Shown piece by piece: positions 27,275 through 35,774 of a DNA stretch of 64,000 nt (positions are counted from its first letter, which is position 1; every line of letters begins with the position of its first letter). The translations under genes were made by a program, and so were the position numbers. This DNA comes from Kitasatospora sp. NBC_00240 (GTDB lineage Bacteria > Actinomycetota > Actinomycetes > Streptomycetales > Streptomycetaceae): the NCBI RefSeq assembly GCF_026342405.1, contig NZ_JAPEMU010000001.1:3100001-3164000 (forward strand), in the 5' to 3' direction. The notes beneath the pieces were generated by a model. That model was not told where the DNA came from and made no database searches. It saw only the letters and a program-made list of their open reading frames with translations.

Positions 27275-28578
27275 GAAGACACCTCGGCGAGGTCGCGGGG
27301 TTCACGCAGGACGAAGGCGGCGGCGGCCACGCAGAGCGACAGGGCGCCGGCCGACCAGGCCAGCGCCATGGTGCCGCCGACCGCGCTCCAGGCCGCACCG
27401 AAGGCCAGCGAGCAGGCGAACCTGGCCAGCGCCTGCCCGGTGCCGACCAGGGCCAGGCCGGCCCCGCGCTGCCCCTCCGGCACGGCGTCGGCGGCGGCCG
27501 CCGCCAGCACGCCGTCCGTGGAGGCGTAGAAGGCGCCGTGCAGCAGCAGGACGCAGACCGCCGCCGCGGTGCCGGACAGCGGCCCCAGCAGCAGCCCGTA
27601 CGCCAGCAGCAGCAGACCGTGGCCCGCCAGGAACAGCCGCCGGCGGCCGATCCGGTCGGCGAGGGCGCCGAGCGGCACGGCGAGCAGCAGGAAGGCCGCG
27701 GCGGTACCGAGCGGCAGCAGCGGGAACAGCTCGGCGGAGAGGCCGAGCCCGCGCTGCAGCAGCAGGTAGAGGAACGAGTCGCTGACCGTGGTCAGACCGA
27801 GCAGCACCGCGCAGAGCGTCAGCCGGCGCAGCGCGGGCAGCCGCAGCAGGGCGAAGGCGTCGCGCAGCGAGGCGGGTGCGGTGGCCGGGGTCTGCTTCCC
27901 CTGCCGGCCCGGTACGAAGAGCAGCAGCACCAGCACGCCGAGCGCGGCGACGCAGCCGCTGACCGCGAACACGGCGTCGTAGCCGCCCTTCTCGCCCCCG
28001 TCGGCGAGCAGCGGCCCGCCGGCCAGGCGGAGCACCGCGAACGCGACCAGCGGGCCGAGCAGGGCGCCCGCCGTGTCCATCGCGCGGTGCACGCCGAAGG
28101 CCCGGCCGCGGTGCTCCGGTGCGGTGGCGAGCGAGATCATCGCGTCCCGGGGGGCGGTCCGCAGTCCCTTGCCGGTGCGGTCGACGGCGATGACGGCGCC
28201 GATCAGCGGCACGGTGTGGGCGCACAGCAGCAGCGGTTTGCAGAGGGCGGAGAGCCCGTAGCCGACGGCCGCGACCGTCTTGTGGCCGCTCCGGCCGCGG
28301 TCGGCGAGGTGCCCGCCGGCCAGCCGGACGAGGGCGCCGACACCGTTGTTGAGGCCGTCCAGGACGCCGAAGCCGAGCGGGGACAGGCCGAGTCCGGTGA
28401 GCAGGTAGAGCGGCAGGACGGCGCTGACCATCTCCGAGGAGACGTCGGTGATCAGGCTGACCATGCCGAGGGCGAGCACCGTACCGGGGACGGCGGCCGC
28501 CCGCCGCCCCGGGCGGGTGCCCGGGGCGGTGGCGGCGGAGGCCGGCGCAGTGGTGCCGCGGCGATCCGCGAGGTACAC
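27271..28578 (-). CDS. MFS transporter, 12-helix drug-export type
   Basis: 435 aa, twelve predicted helices. Helix 2-3 loop GGHLADRGRSGHKT and the second-half counterpart GALADRIGRRRLF are MFS signature loops; IAVDRTGKGLRTAPRD resembles actinobacterial exporters. GTG start at 28578, five bases after the phosphoesterase stop, and a 4-base overlap with the propeller gene. Substrate unknown. Confidence 0.87.
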   Translation of the reverse strand: MYLADRRGTTAPASAATAPGTRPGRRAAAVPGTVLALGMVSLITDVSSEMVSAVLPLYLLTGLGLSPLGFGVLDGLNNGVGALVRLAGGHLADRGRSGHKTVAAVGYGLSALCKPLLLCAHTVPLIGAVIAVDRTGKGLRTAPRDAMISLATAPEHRGRAFGVHRAMDTAGALLGPLVAFAVLRLAGGPLLADGGEKGGYDAVFAVSGCVAALGVLVLLLFVPGRQGKQTPATAPASLRDAFALLRLPALRRLTLCAVLLGLTTVSDSFLYLLLQRGLGLSAELFPLLPLGTAAAFLLLAVPLGALADRIGRRRLFLAGHGLLLLAYGLLLGPLSGTAAAVCVLLLHGAFYASTDGVLAAAAADAVPEGQRGAGLALVGTGQALARFACSLAFGAAWSAVGGTMALAWSAGALSLCVAAAAFVLREPRDLAEVSS

Positions 28579-28583
28579 GGCCG

Positions 28584-29477
28584 TCAGTTCCAGATGCCGG
28601 TGATGTCGGCGGCGGTGGCGGCGTTGCCGGCGTGGCTGGTGAGACCGGCGAGGTCCTCCACCGTGCGCAGCACGTTGTAGTGGTTGTAGGTGGTGGCGGA
28701 GCTGCTGCCCGGCGTCACGTGCTGGCCGTACAGGACGGTCGGGATCTTGTTGCCCGAGAGCTTGTTGTCCTCGTCGAAGGTGACGACCAGGACGCTGTTG
28801 TGGGTCTTGGCCCAGGTGGCGTACGCGCCGAGGTTGTTCTTGATCCAGGTGTCACCGGTGCCGACCGAGCAGTCGTGCATGTCACTGCACAGGTTCGGAA
28901 CGACGAAGGAGACCTTCGGCAGCGTGGTGTAGTCGGTGGGGAACTGCGCGAAGGTGTACGCGGTGTTGGTCGGCACGTTGCTGAAGCCGAACCACGGGTT
29001 GTGCTTCTGCGCGTACTTGCCGCTGGAGCAGACCGTCGAGCCCTGGCTCGGCAGGGTCTCGTTGTAGCTGGCCCAGGTCTTCCCGGCGGCGATCAGCTCG
29101 GACGCCAGGTTGGGCTGGTTGATCGAGCCGACGCCCACACAACTGTCGTCGGTGCGACCCTGGTTGCTGCCGGAGAACAGCATGTAGTAGTTGGGCTCAC
29201 TGGGGTGGGTCAGCCCGAAGGAGTTGGTCAGGCTGGCGCCGCCGGCCTTGAGGGTGTTGTTGATGTACGGCGCGCTGGAGCTGCCGATCACCTGGGAGTA
29301 GGCGTGGTTCTCCATCACCACGACGATCACGTGGTCGGGAGTGGGAAGACCCACCACGGCCTGGGCGGTGCTGCCGGTGGCGGCCCAGATGCCGAGCGAG
29401 CCGGCGACCAGGCCGAAGCCTGCGGCGAGGGCGGTGAGGGGACGACGGGGGCGCTTGCTGTTCCGAGCGAAGGGCAT
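28584..29477 (-). CDS. secreted phosphoesterase (acid phosphatase / phospholipase C superfamily)
   Basis: 297 aa. Signal peptide about residues 1-40 (RRPLTALAAGFGLVAG to TAQAVVG). Mature part carries HVIVVVMENHAYSQVIG (metal-binding Glu-Asn-His), a mid region SFVVPNLCSDMHDCS and VLVVTFDEDNKLSGNK (the Asp-Glu-Asp metal site) of the alkaline-phosphatase-like phosphoesterase family. Exported and probably hydrolyses phosphate esters. First gene of a three-gene minus-strand operon. Confidence 0.88.
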   Translation of the reverse strand: MPFARNSKRPRRPLTALAAGFGLVAGSLGIWAATGSTAQAVVGLPTPDHVIVVVMENHAYSQVIGSSSAPYINNTLKAGGASLTNSFGLTHPSEPNYYMLFSGSNQGRTDDSCVGVGSINQPNLASELIAAGKTWASYNETLPSQGSTVCSSGKYAQKHNPWFGFSNVPTNTAYTFAQFPTDYTTLPKVSFVVPNLCSDMHDCSVGTGDTWIKNNLGAYATWAKTHNSVLVVTFDEDNKLSGNKIPTVLYGQHVTPGSSSATTYNHYNVLRTVEDLAGLTSHAGNAATAADITGIWN

Positions 29478-29709
29478 GGTGACCTCCGTGCACAGGGGAA
29501 TTGGGGGCGGAGCGCCGTAACCCTAGGGTCGGCTCGGTGGCGCGTACGGCACAAGGGAAATGAAGAAAAGACGAACAACGACCGCCCGGAGCGACACCTT
29601 GCGCGGTCGAGTGGCGGCGCAGGTCACAGTTGTCCCGATTGACCGTCCCCGTACCACCGTGGTGGGATTTCGGAGCCGCGCAGCGGTGACCGGACGGGAG
29701 GAGCCGCGC

Positions 29710-32358
29710 ATGATCGGTCTGGTCGCCGTCACCGCCGCGGGCCGCCCGCTCGCCGACGAACTGCACACCGCCTGGCCGGACGGCAGCCGGCTCTACCGCG
29801 CCGTCCCCGGCTCCTGCGCCGGCCCGGCCGAGACGCTGACCAGGGCCCTCCAGGAGTGCCGGCAGGTGGTCTGCCTCACCTCCGTACCGATGGCGGTCCG
29901 CCTGCTCGGCCCCGAGCTGGCGCACCTCGACCCGGTGCCCGCCGTGGTCGCCGTGGACCCGCAGGCCCGGTACGCCGTCCCCCTCACCGGCGGCCCCGGC
30001 GACGCCGACGAACTGGCCGCACAGGTCTCCGGCGTACTCGGCGCCCATCCGGTCGTCACCGGCAGGCCGCCCGCCGCCCCCGGGCCGCTCGACGCCCTGC
30101 GGCGGCACGGCACCACGCTCGGCGTCGGCGGCGCGGGCGCCGACACCACCCGGGCGATCGCGGCCGGCCGGCCGGTACGTCTGGAGCGCGACCGGGTGCA
30201 CCCCCTGCCGGCGCTCCCGCCCGGCGTCCGCCCGGACGCCCCGGCGCACGCGCCCCTGCTGCGCATCACCGACCGCGCGCCCGGCGCGGGCCGGGCCGGG
30301 CTCACCTTCCACCCGCGCACCCTGGTGGTCGGCGTCGGCGCCGGCCGCGCCGCCGACGGCCAGGAGCTGGTCCGGCTGGTCCTGGCCGCCCTGGCCGAGG
30401 CCGGCCTGTCCCGCTACTCGATCGCCCAACTCTCCACCCTGGACGGCAAGACGGAGCATCCGGCGATCCGCTGGGCCGCCCTGGTGCTGGGCGTGCCGGT
30501 GGTCGGCCACCCCGCCGAGGCCCTGGCCGCCGTACGGGTGCCGCACCCCTCCCGGGCGGCGGACCTGGCGGTCGGCACCCCGAGCGTCGCCGAGGCGGCG
30601 GCCCTGCTGGACGCCCCCGGCGGTGAACTCCTCGTCCCCAAGCGGAAGTCGGCGGCGGCCACGGTCGCGGTGGTCCGCCGCGCCGTGCGCGGACGGCTCG
30701 CGGTGATCGGCCTGGGCCCGGGCGAACGGGACCAGCTCACCCCTCGCGCGGTCGCCGAACTGCGCCGCGCCGCCGTGGTGGTGGGCTCCGCCGCCGCGCT
30801 CGCGCAGATCGCCGACCTGCTGCTGCCCGGCACCCGGCGGACCACACCCCCGGCCGGCACCGGTACGCCCTCCGGCACCGCCGAGCGCGACCGGGCGGCC
30901 GCCGCCGGGCACGCCCGCTCGGCCTGCGCCGTCGGCCTGGCCCGGCAGGGGTACGCGGTCGCGCTGATCGGCACCGGCGACGCGGGCGAGTACGCCGGGC
31001 AGGTGGCCCCCGGCGCCGGGTTCGACCTGCTGCACGTCCCCGGACTGCCGACATCGGGGGCTCCCACCCCCGGGCCGCCCGTACCCGGGCCGTCCGCGCC
31101 CGAGCTGTCCGTGCCCGAGCTGTCCGTGCCCGAGCTGTCCGCAACCAGGCCGCCCGTACCCGAGCCGCCCGTTTCAGAGCCCGCCGGGCCCGGCCCCGGC
31201 CGGCCCCGGGCCTCCCGTACCGGCCCCTCCCACTCGTCCGAACCACGCAGGAGCAACACCGTGACCAGCACCATCGACCAGCCCGTCCCCGCCGCCCCGG
31301 GCGCCGGGGACACCGGCACGGCCGAGCCGGGGCCGGACCTGCGGCACCACGGCGACGCCGAGGTCCGCACCCCCGGGCTGGTCGACCTCGCCGTCAACGT
31401 CCGCGCCGGCACACCGCCGGACTGGCTGCGCGAGCACCTCGCCGCGACCATCGCGGCCCTCGCCGCCTACCCCGAGCCGAGCGCGGCGCGTGCCGCCGTC
31501 GCCGCCCGGCACGGCCGGCCCGAGGACGAGGTACTGCTCACCGCCGGCGCCGCCGAGGCCTTCGTCCTGCTCGCCCGCGTTCTGACGCCCCGTCAGGCTG
31601 TCGTCGTGCACCCGCAGTTCACCGAGCCGGAGGCGGCCCTGCGGGACGCCGGACACCAGGTCGGGCGGGTCGTGCTGACTTCCCGGGACGGGTTCCGGCT
31701 CACCCCCGGCGCCGTCCCCGAGAACGCCGACCTGGTCGTCGTCGGCAACCCCACCAACCCGACCTCCGTCCTGCATCCCGCCGCGGCCCTCACCGCCCTG
31801 GCCCGGCCCGGACGCACCCTGGTCGTGGACGAGGCCTTCATCGACACCGTCCCCGGCGAGCAGGAGTCCCTGGCCACGCCGCGGGACCTGCCCGGCCAGG
31901 TAGTCGTCCTACGCAGCCTCACCAAGACCTGGGGCCTGGCCGGCCTGCGGATCGGCTACGTGCTCGGGCCCGCCCCGCTGATCGCCGCGCTCGCCGCCGC
32001 CCAGCCGCTCTGGCCGGTCTCCACCCCCGCCCTGGCCGCCGCCGAGGCCTGCAGCGCCCCCGCCGCCCTGGCCGAGGCCGAACAGGCCGCCGCCACCACG
32101 GCCCTGCAGCGCACCCACCTGCTCAAGGGCCTGGCCGCCCTCCCCGGCGTCCGGGTGCACGGCGAAGCGGCCGCCTCCTTCCTCCTGGTCGAGCTGCCCG
32201 ACGCGGCCGCCGTCCGGCTCCGACTGCGGGACGCCGGCTTCGCCGTCCGCCGCGGCGACACCTTCCCCGGCCTCGGCCCGAACTGGCTGCGGATCGCCGT
32301 CCGCGACGAGGGGACCACGGACCGGTTCCTGGCGGCCCTGGCGTCCGTACTGGCCTGA
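29710..32358 (+). CDS. continuous CbiG - CobJ fragment - CobC frame (cobalamin biosynthesis)
   Basis: 882 codons without a stop from ATG 29710 (GGAGGAG upstream). Residues 1-325 are CbiG (cobalt-precorrin-5A hydrolase): N-terminal MIGLVAVTAAGRPLAD and C-terminal domain LVVGVGAGRAADGQEL and AQLSTLDGKTEHPAI. Residues about 330-434 begin a CobJ/CbiH precorrin-3B C17-methyltransferase (VIGLGPGERDQLTPRA, VALIGTGDAGEYAG) but stop after the first third, where a full domain needs about 240 residues. A Pro/Ser/Glu linker with PELSV repeats (435-515) then leads into a complete PLP-dependent CobC. A strong internal ribosome site at 31249 suggests CobC is also, or mainly, made separately. Confidence 0.75.
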   Translation: MIGLVAVTAAGRPLADELHTAWPDGSRLYRAVPGSCAGPAETLTRALQECRQVVCLTSVPMAVRLLGPELAHLDPVPAVVAVDPQARYAVPLTGGPGDADELAAQVSGVLGAHPVVTGRPPAAPGPLDALRRHGTTLGVGGAGADTTRAIAAGRPVRLERDRVHPLPALPPGVRPDAPAHAPLLRITDRAPGAGRAGLTFHPRTLVVGVGAGRAADGQELVRLVLAALAEAGLSRYSIAQLSTLDGKTEHPAIRWAALVLGVPVVGHPAEALAAVRVPHPSRAADLAVGTPSVAEAAALLDAPGGELLVPKRKSAAATVAVVRRAVRGRLAVIGLGPGERDQLTPRAVAELRRAAVVVGSAAALAQIADLLLPGTRRTTPPAGTGTPSGTAERDRAAAAGHARSACAVGLARQGYAVALIGTGDAGEYAGQVAPGAGFDLLHVPGLPTSGAPTPGPPVPGPSAPELSVPELSVPELSATRPPVPEPPVSEPAGPGPGRPRASRTGPSHSSEPRRSNTVTSTIDQPVPAAPGAGDTGTAEPGPDLRHHGDAEVRTPGLVDLAVNVRAGTPPDWLREHLAATIAALAAYPEPSAARAAVAARHGRPEDEVLLTAGAAEAFVLLARVLTPRQAVVVHPQFTEPEAALRDAGHQVGRVVLTSRDGFRLTPGAVPENADLVVVGNPTNPTSVLHPAAALTALARPGRTLVVDEAFIDTVPGEQESLATPRDLPGQVVVLRSLTKTWGLAGLRIGYVLGPAPLIAALAAAQPLWPVSTPALAAAEACSAPAALAEAEQAAATTALQRTHLLKGLAALPGVRVHGEAAASFLLVELPDAAAVRLRLRDAGFAVRRGDTFPGLGPNWLRIAVRDEGTTDRFLAALASVLA
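31099..31143. repeat. three 15-base in-frame repeats in the CobJ/CobC linker
   Basis: Copies at 31099-31113, 31114-31128 and 31129-31143 of CCCGAGCTGTCCGTG (the last differs at its end), encoding PELSV. Less perfect copies extend on both sides, making the whole 31050-31200 linker Pro-rich. Confidence 0.85.
31261..32358 (+). CDS. cobC: CobC-like PLP-dependent enzyme, internal start within the long frame
   Basis: 365 aa if started at GTG 31261, which has an excellent AGGAG at 31249-31253 with 7-base spacing. This is a class I/II aminotransferase-fold protein of the Rv2231c/CobC type (threonine-phosphate decarboxylase or histidinol-phosphate-aminotransferase-like). Seen: VDLAVNVRAGTPPDW, AAYPEPSAARAAVA, VVVGNPTNPTSVLHP, and the PLP lysine K222 in RSLTKTWGLAGLRIGY. 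It should supply aminopropanol phosphate for the CobD step. Listed as an alternative to the full fusion: I infer separate translation from the ribosome site. Confidence 0.78.
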   Translation: MTSTIDQPVPAAPGAGDTGTAEPGPDLRHHGDAEVRTPGLVDLAVNVRAGTPPDWLREHLAATIAALAAYPEPSAARAAVAARHGRPEDEVLLTAGAAEAFVLLARVLTPRQAVVVHPQFTEPEAALRDAGHQVGRVVLTSRDGFRLTPGAVPENADLVVVGNPTNPTSVLHPAAALTALARPGRTLVVDEAFIDTVPGEQESLATPRDLPGQVVVLRSLTKTWGLAGLRIGYVLGPAPLIAALAAAQPLWPVSTPALAAAEACSAPAALAEAEQAAATTALQRTHLLKGLAALPGVRVHGEAAASFLLVELPDAAAVRLRLRDAGFAVRRGDTFPGLGPNWLRIAVRDEGTTDRFLAALASVLA

Positions 32359-32391
32359 CCCGGGCCGCTCGCTGCGCCCGGACGGCACCGG

Positions 32392-32937
32392 TCAGGCTTG
32401 CCGGGCGGCCGCCCAGTCGGCCAGCGTCGCGAAGTCGGCCGGGAGCAGGCCGATCCGGGCGTCGATCCGCAGCGCCAGGGCCGGGCCCGGGTGGTGGGCG
32501 GTGATCCATTCGGCGTCCTGCGGGCCGAGTTCGTCGTCCACCCACACGAACGGGCGCCCGGCGGCCCAGGCCGTCAGGTGGCGGGTCTTCCAGTGCAGAC
32601 CGTCCGGGTCCTCCTGGTGGAGCTGCGGCCAGGCGATGAACGGCAGGCGGGGCAGACCGAGCAACGGCGAGAGCCAGGTGTTGGCCTCGTTCATCCAGGT
32701 GGTCGCCCAGACCAACTCGTACGGAAGTGCCAGCAGTTCGGGGCCGTGCCCGGGGTTGAGCCAGACCCGCAGCGGCCGCACGTACTCGGCCGGCCGCTGC
32801 GGGTGGCGGGCCACCCATGAGTCGGGCTTGATCCGGTGCGTACGGTAGCCCGCCGGGCGGCGGTGCGGCTTGGCCGCATACGGGTTGAGCGGGCCGTCCA
32901 CGTCGAGGAGCAGCAGCGGTGCCGGCGGCGGGGTCAT
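32392..32937 (-). CDS. HAD-like protein (Swiss-army-knife RNA-repair HAD type)
   Basis: 181 aa from ATG 32937 (GGTGAGG upstream; ATG 32946 is too close to it). N-terminal LLLLDVDGPLNPYA is a HAD motif I (D-x-D-G), and FVWVDDELGPQDAEW provides the acidic motif IV. The middle has VWATTWMNEANTW, typical of small HAD proteins seen beside nucleic-acid repair or as solitary actinobacterial genes. Substrate unknown. Convergent with the CbiG/CobC frame (33 bases between stops). Confidence 0.75.
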   Translation of the reverse strand: MTPPPAPLLLLDVDGPLNPYAAKPHRRPAGYRTHRIKPDSWVARHPQRPAEYVRPLRVWLNPGHGPELLALPYELVWATTWMNEANTWLSPLLGLPRLPFIAWPQLHQEDPDGLHWKTRHLTAWAAGRPFVWVDDELGPQDAEWITAHHPGPALALRIDARIGLLPADFATLADWAAARQA

Positions 32938-33059
32938 GCCCGCCATCCTCACCCGGCGGGTGGTCCACGAACAAGGGAGCGGGGAGGCCGGAAACCGGAA
33001 TGCGGACCGGCGTCCGCCGGGCGATACACCCGACCGCCCCGGACCGGTGCCGGCCGCCG

Positions 33060-34157
33060 TCAGGGCCGCTGCCAGAGCTTGCGCTCCGCCAGCAGTGGCA
33101 GCACGCCCTCGCCGAACCAGTAGGCCTCCTCCAGGTGCGGCATGCCGGAGAGGATGAACTCCTCGATGCCCAAGGCGTGATACTCCTCGACGAGAGCGGC
33201 CACCTCCCGGTGGCTGCCCACCATCGCGGTGCCCGCGCCGCCCCGGATCAGGCCGATGCCGGCCCACAGACCCGGATGGACCTCCAGCCGCTCGGCCGAA
33301 CCGCCGTGCAGCTCCAGCATCCGCCGCTGGCCCTCCGACTCGCTGCGGGCGAGGGCCCGTTGGGTCTCCCGGATCCGGTACGGGTCCATCCCGGCGAGCA
33401 GCCGGTCGGCCTCGGCCCAGGCCTGCGCGGAGGTGTCCCGGGCGATCACGTGCAGCCGGATGCCGAACCGCGGCGAACGCCCGTGCGCGGCGGCCAGCCG
33501 GCGGATCCACCCGATCTTCTCCGCGACCTGGGCGGGCGGTTCGCCCCAGGTGAGGTAGACGTCGGCGTGCCGCGCCGCGACCTCGCCCGCCGCCGCCGAG
33601 GAGCCGCCGAAGTACACCGCCGGGACCGGATCCGGCAGCCGGTTCAACTTGGCCCGCTCCACCCGCAGATGAGGGCCGTGGTGGTCGACCGTCCCGCCCG
33701 CCCAGAGCCGCCGCGAGATGTCCAGGAACTCGCCGGCCCGGGCGTACCGGGCGTCCTTGTCGAGGAAGTCCCCGTACGCCCGCTGCTCGGCCGACTCGCC
33801 GCCGGTGACCACGTTGAGCAGCAGCCGACCGCCGGACTGGCGCTGGTAGGTGGCCGCCATCTGGGCGGACAGCGTCGGGCCGACCTGGCCGGGGCGGAAG
33901 GCCACCAGGTACTTCAGCCGCTCGGTCACCTGGGTGAGCATCGCGGTGGTCAGCCAGGCGTCCTCGCACCAGGCGCCGGTCGGGGTGAGCACCGCCTCGA
34001 AGCCCAACTGCTCGGCGCTGCGGGCGACCTGCCCGAGGTAGGCGATGCTCGGCGGCCGGTCGGAGCCGGCCGTACCGGGGGTCGAGCCGTGGCCGCCGCC
34101 GACGACGTGACGACTGTCACCGTTGGTGGGGAGGAACCAGTGGAAGGCGAGGGACAT
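33060..34157 (-). CDS. ssuD: LLM-class flavin-dependent alkanesulfonate monooxygenase
   Basis: 365 aa. SsuD-like TIM barrel using FMNH2 and O2 to release sulfite from alkanesulfonates. Seen: FHWFLPTNGDSRHVV, GRLLLNVVTGGESAEQ, YGDFLDKDARYARAGE, VYFGGSSAAAGEVAA and FILSGMPHLEEAYWFGE, all close to the SsuD subfamily. No ssuABC importer or ssuE reductase is next to it here. A short cysteine-containing leader ORF lies 77 bases upstream, pointing to control by sulfur or cysteine status. Confidence 0.88.
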   Translation of the reverse strand: MSLAFHWFLPTNGDSRHVVGGGHGSTPGTAGSDRPPSIAYLGQVARSAEQLGFEAVLTPTGAWCEDAWLTTAMLTQVTERLKYLVAFRPGQVGPTLSAQMAATYQRQSGGRLLLNVVTGGESAEQRAYGDFLDKDARYARAGEFLDISRRLWAGGTVDHHGPHLRVERAKLNRLPDPVPAVYFGGSSAAAGEVAARHADVYLTWGEPPAQVAEKIGWIRRLAAAHGRSPRFGIRLHVIARDTSAQAWAEADRLLAGMDPYRIRETQRALARSESEGQRRMLELHGGSAERLEVHPGLWAGIGLIRGGAGTAMVGSHREVAALVEEYHALGIEEFILSGMPHLEEAYWFGEGVLPLLAERKLWQRP

Positions 34158-34234
34158 GCGCGAACTCCTGACCGGGTGCGGCCGGCACGGCCGGGCGCTG
34201 CCTGCGGAAACCTACGGGTGACGAAGGTGACAGG

Positions 34235-34318
34235 TCAGCCGCGACAGGTGGCACCGGCCAGCCGGCACAGGTCGACGTGCAGACGTCGGACCAGGCGGTC
34301 GGCGGGAGCGGCGGTCAT
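34235..34318 (-). CDS. 27-aa putative leader peptide upstream of the sulfonate monooxygenase
   Basis: ATG 34318 encodes a peptide ending LHVDLCRLAGATCRG. The HVDLCR...C-R pattern is the recognised family of short actinobacterial leader peptides found before sulfur-metabolism genes. Two Cys codons close to the stop would stall a ribosome when charged Cys-tRNA is scarce, and could couple to anti-termination or ribosome-site exposure before ssuD. Too short for reliable coding statistics; identified by motif and position. Confidence 0.7.
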   Translation of the reverse strand: MTAAPADRLVRRLHVDLCRLAGATCRG

Positions 34319-34425
34319 GGGGGGATTATCCGGGGGCGGATCGCCCTGGATCAAGGGCGGAGGGCGGATCGCCTCGGTCCGAGCGCCTGGTCCGGCGGGT
34401 ACGGGGCACGGCCGGCGCAACGACG

Positions 34426-34464
34426 GACGCCCGCCGTCACCCCTTGCGGGGGACGGCGGGCGTC
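34426..34464 (-). terminator. hairpin terminator after glnII
   Basis: Arms 34426-34438 and 34452-34464 (GACGCCCGCCGTC and exact complement, 13 bp) enclose a smaller CCCC/GGGG stem. It lies 30 bases downstream of the glnII stop on the minus strand. Confidence 0.75.
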
Positions 34465-34494
34465 ACGTTGCAGCGGACGAACAGAGCCTCAGGC

Positions 34495-35517
34495 TCAGAT
34501 CTGGCCGGCCTTCTCCAGCGCCGAGCAGCAGGTGTTGACCATGAGGCGGGTCACCACGTACGGGTCGACGTTGGCGTTCGGGCGACGGTCCTCGATGTAG
34601 CCCTTCTGGTCGACCTCGACCTGCCACGGGATGCGGACCGAGGCGCCGCGGTTGGAGACGCCGTAGCTGTAGACGTTCCACGGGGCGGTCTCGTGCTTGC
34701 CCGTCAGGCGGGACTCGATCTCGGCACCGTACTGGGTGACGTGCTCGAGGACCTTCTCCTGCGAGGCGCCGAGCGACTCGCAGGCGGTGATGATGGCGTC
34801 GTAGCCCTCACGCATCGCCTTGGTGGAGAAGTTGGTGTGCGCGCCGGCACCGTTCCAGTCGCCACGGGCGGGCTTGGCGTCGAGGGTGGCGTCGATGCCG
34901 AACTCCTCGGCGGTGCGGTAGAGCAGGTAGCGGGCGATCCACATGTCGTCGGACACGGTCAGCGCGTCGACCGGGCCGATCTGGAACTCCCACTGACCGG
35001 GCATGACCTCGGCGTTGATGCCGCAGATCGCCAGGCCGGCGGCGAGGCAGCGGTCGAGGTGCAGCTCGACGATCTCGCGACCGAAGACCTCCTCGGCGCC
35101 GACGCCGCAGTAGTAGCCGCCCTGCGGGGCCGGGAAGCCGCCCTCGGGGAAGCCGAGCGGGCGCGAGCCCTTGAAGAAGGTGTACTCCTGCTCGATGCCG
35201 AAGATCGACTCCTGGGCGGCGAACTGCTCGGCGACCGGGCGCAGCAGGGCGCGGGTGTTCGAGACGTGGGGGGTACCGTCGATCTCGAAGACCTCGCACA
35301 GGACGAGGATGTTGTCGCCGCCGCGGATCGGGTCCGGAAGGGTCCGGACCGGCTCCAGCACGCGGTCGGACGCGTGGCCCTCGGCCTGGTTGGTCGACGA
35401 GCCGTCGAAGCCCCACGTGGGGATCTTGTCCGCGTTGGCCAGGATCCGAGTCTTGGAGCGGAGCTTGGCGGTCGGCTGCGTGCCGTCGATCCAGATGTAC
35501 TCGGCCTTGATTGCCAC
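34495..35517 (-). CDS. glnII: glutamine synthetase type II
   Basis: 340 aa, the eukaryotic-like GSII form found in actinobacteria alongside GSI. Seen: N-terminal KAEYIWIDGTQPTAKLR and WGFDGSSTNQAEGHASD, the metal-site segment FGIEQEYTFF, GINAEVMPGQWEFQIGP, the ATP loop NGAGAHTNFSTKAMRE and the C-terminal SVRIPWQVEVDQKGYIEDRRP. It condenses glutamate and ammonia. Start is GTG 35517, where homology begins; the frame is open upstream. A GlnR-like element lies about 70 bases upstream. Confidence 0.96.
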   Translation of the reverse strand: MAIKAEYIWIDGTQPTAKLRSKTRILANADKIPTWGFDGSSTNQAEGHASDRVLEPVRTLPDPIRGGDNILVLCEVFEIDGTPHVSNTRALLRPVAEQFAAQESIFGIEQEYTFFKGSRPLGFPEGGFPAPQGGYYCGVGAEEVFGREIVELHLDRCLAAGLAICGINAEVMPGQWEFQIGPVDALTVSDDMWIARYLLYRTAEEFGIDATLDAKPARGDWNGAGAHTNFSTKAMREGYDAIITACESLGASQEKVLEHVTQYGAEIESRLTGKHETAPWNVYSYGVSNRGASVRIPWQVEVDQKGYIEDRRPNANVDPYVVTRLMVNTCCSALEKAGQI

Positions 35518-35583
35518 GGCGGTGAACCTCGCAAACTGAGTGGTGGGTGCCCGCGTAGCGTCGCAAGCCGCCGTTTCCCGGTT

Positions 35584-35610
35584 GTTCCTCCTATGTGACG
35601 CCCATGTAAA
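35584..35610 (-). promoter_or_regulatory. candidate GlnR box upstream of glnII
   Basis: Read on the minus strand: TTTAC-n6-GTCAC-n6-GGAAC, close to half of the GlnR pattern gTnAc-n6-GaAAc. glnII is a known GlnR target in Streptomyces coelicolor. Match found by eye with one or two mismatches. Confidence 0.4.
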
Positions 35611-35774
35611 CCAACTGTCCGCACCGGCCCTGTCACGCTCCGGGAGTGCCGTCGGTGTCACCCCCGGGCCCTCCGGGTGCACCCCCGGAACGGGGTGGGC
35701 GCACGGGAGGGGCGACCGTCGGAGCGCACCCGCTCGGCGCGCTCCCCCGCGCCGCACGCGCGCCTTGGTACGCA

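Noticed and set aside
29478..29709. A second cobalamin riboswitch before the CbiG/CobC frame.
   Set aside because: No GCCACTG box or conserved core is present in this spacer.
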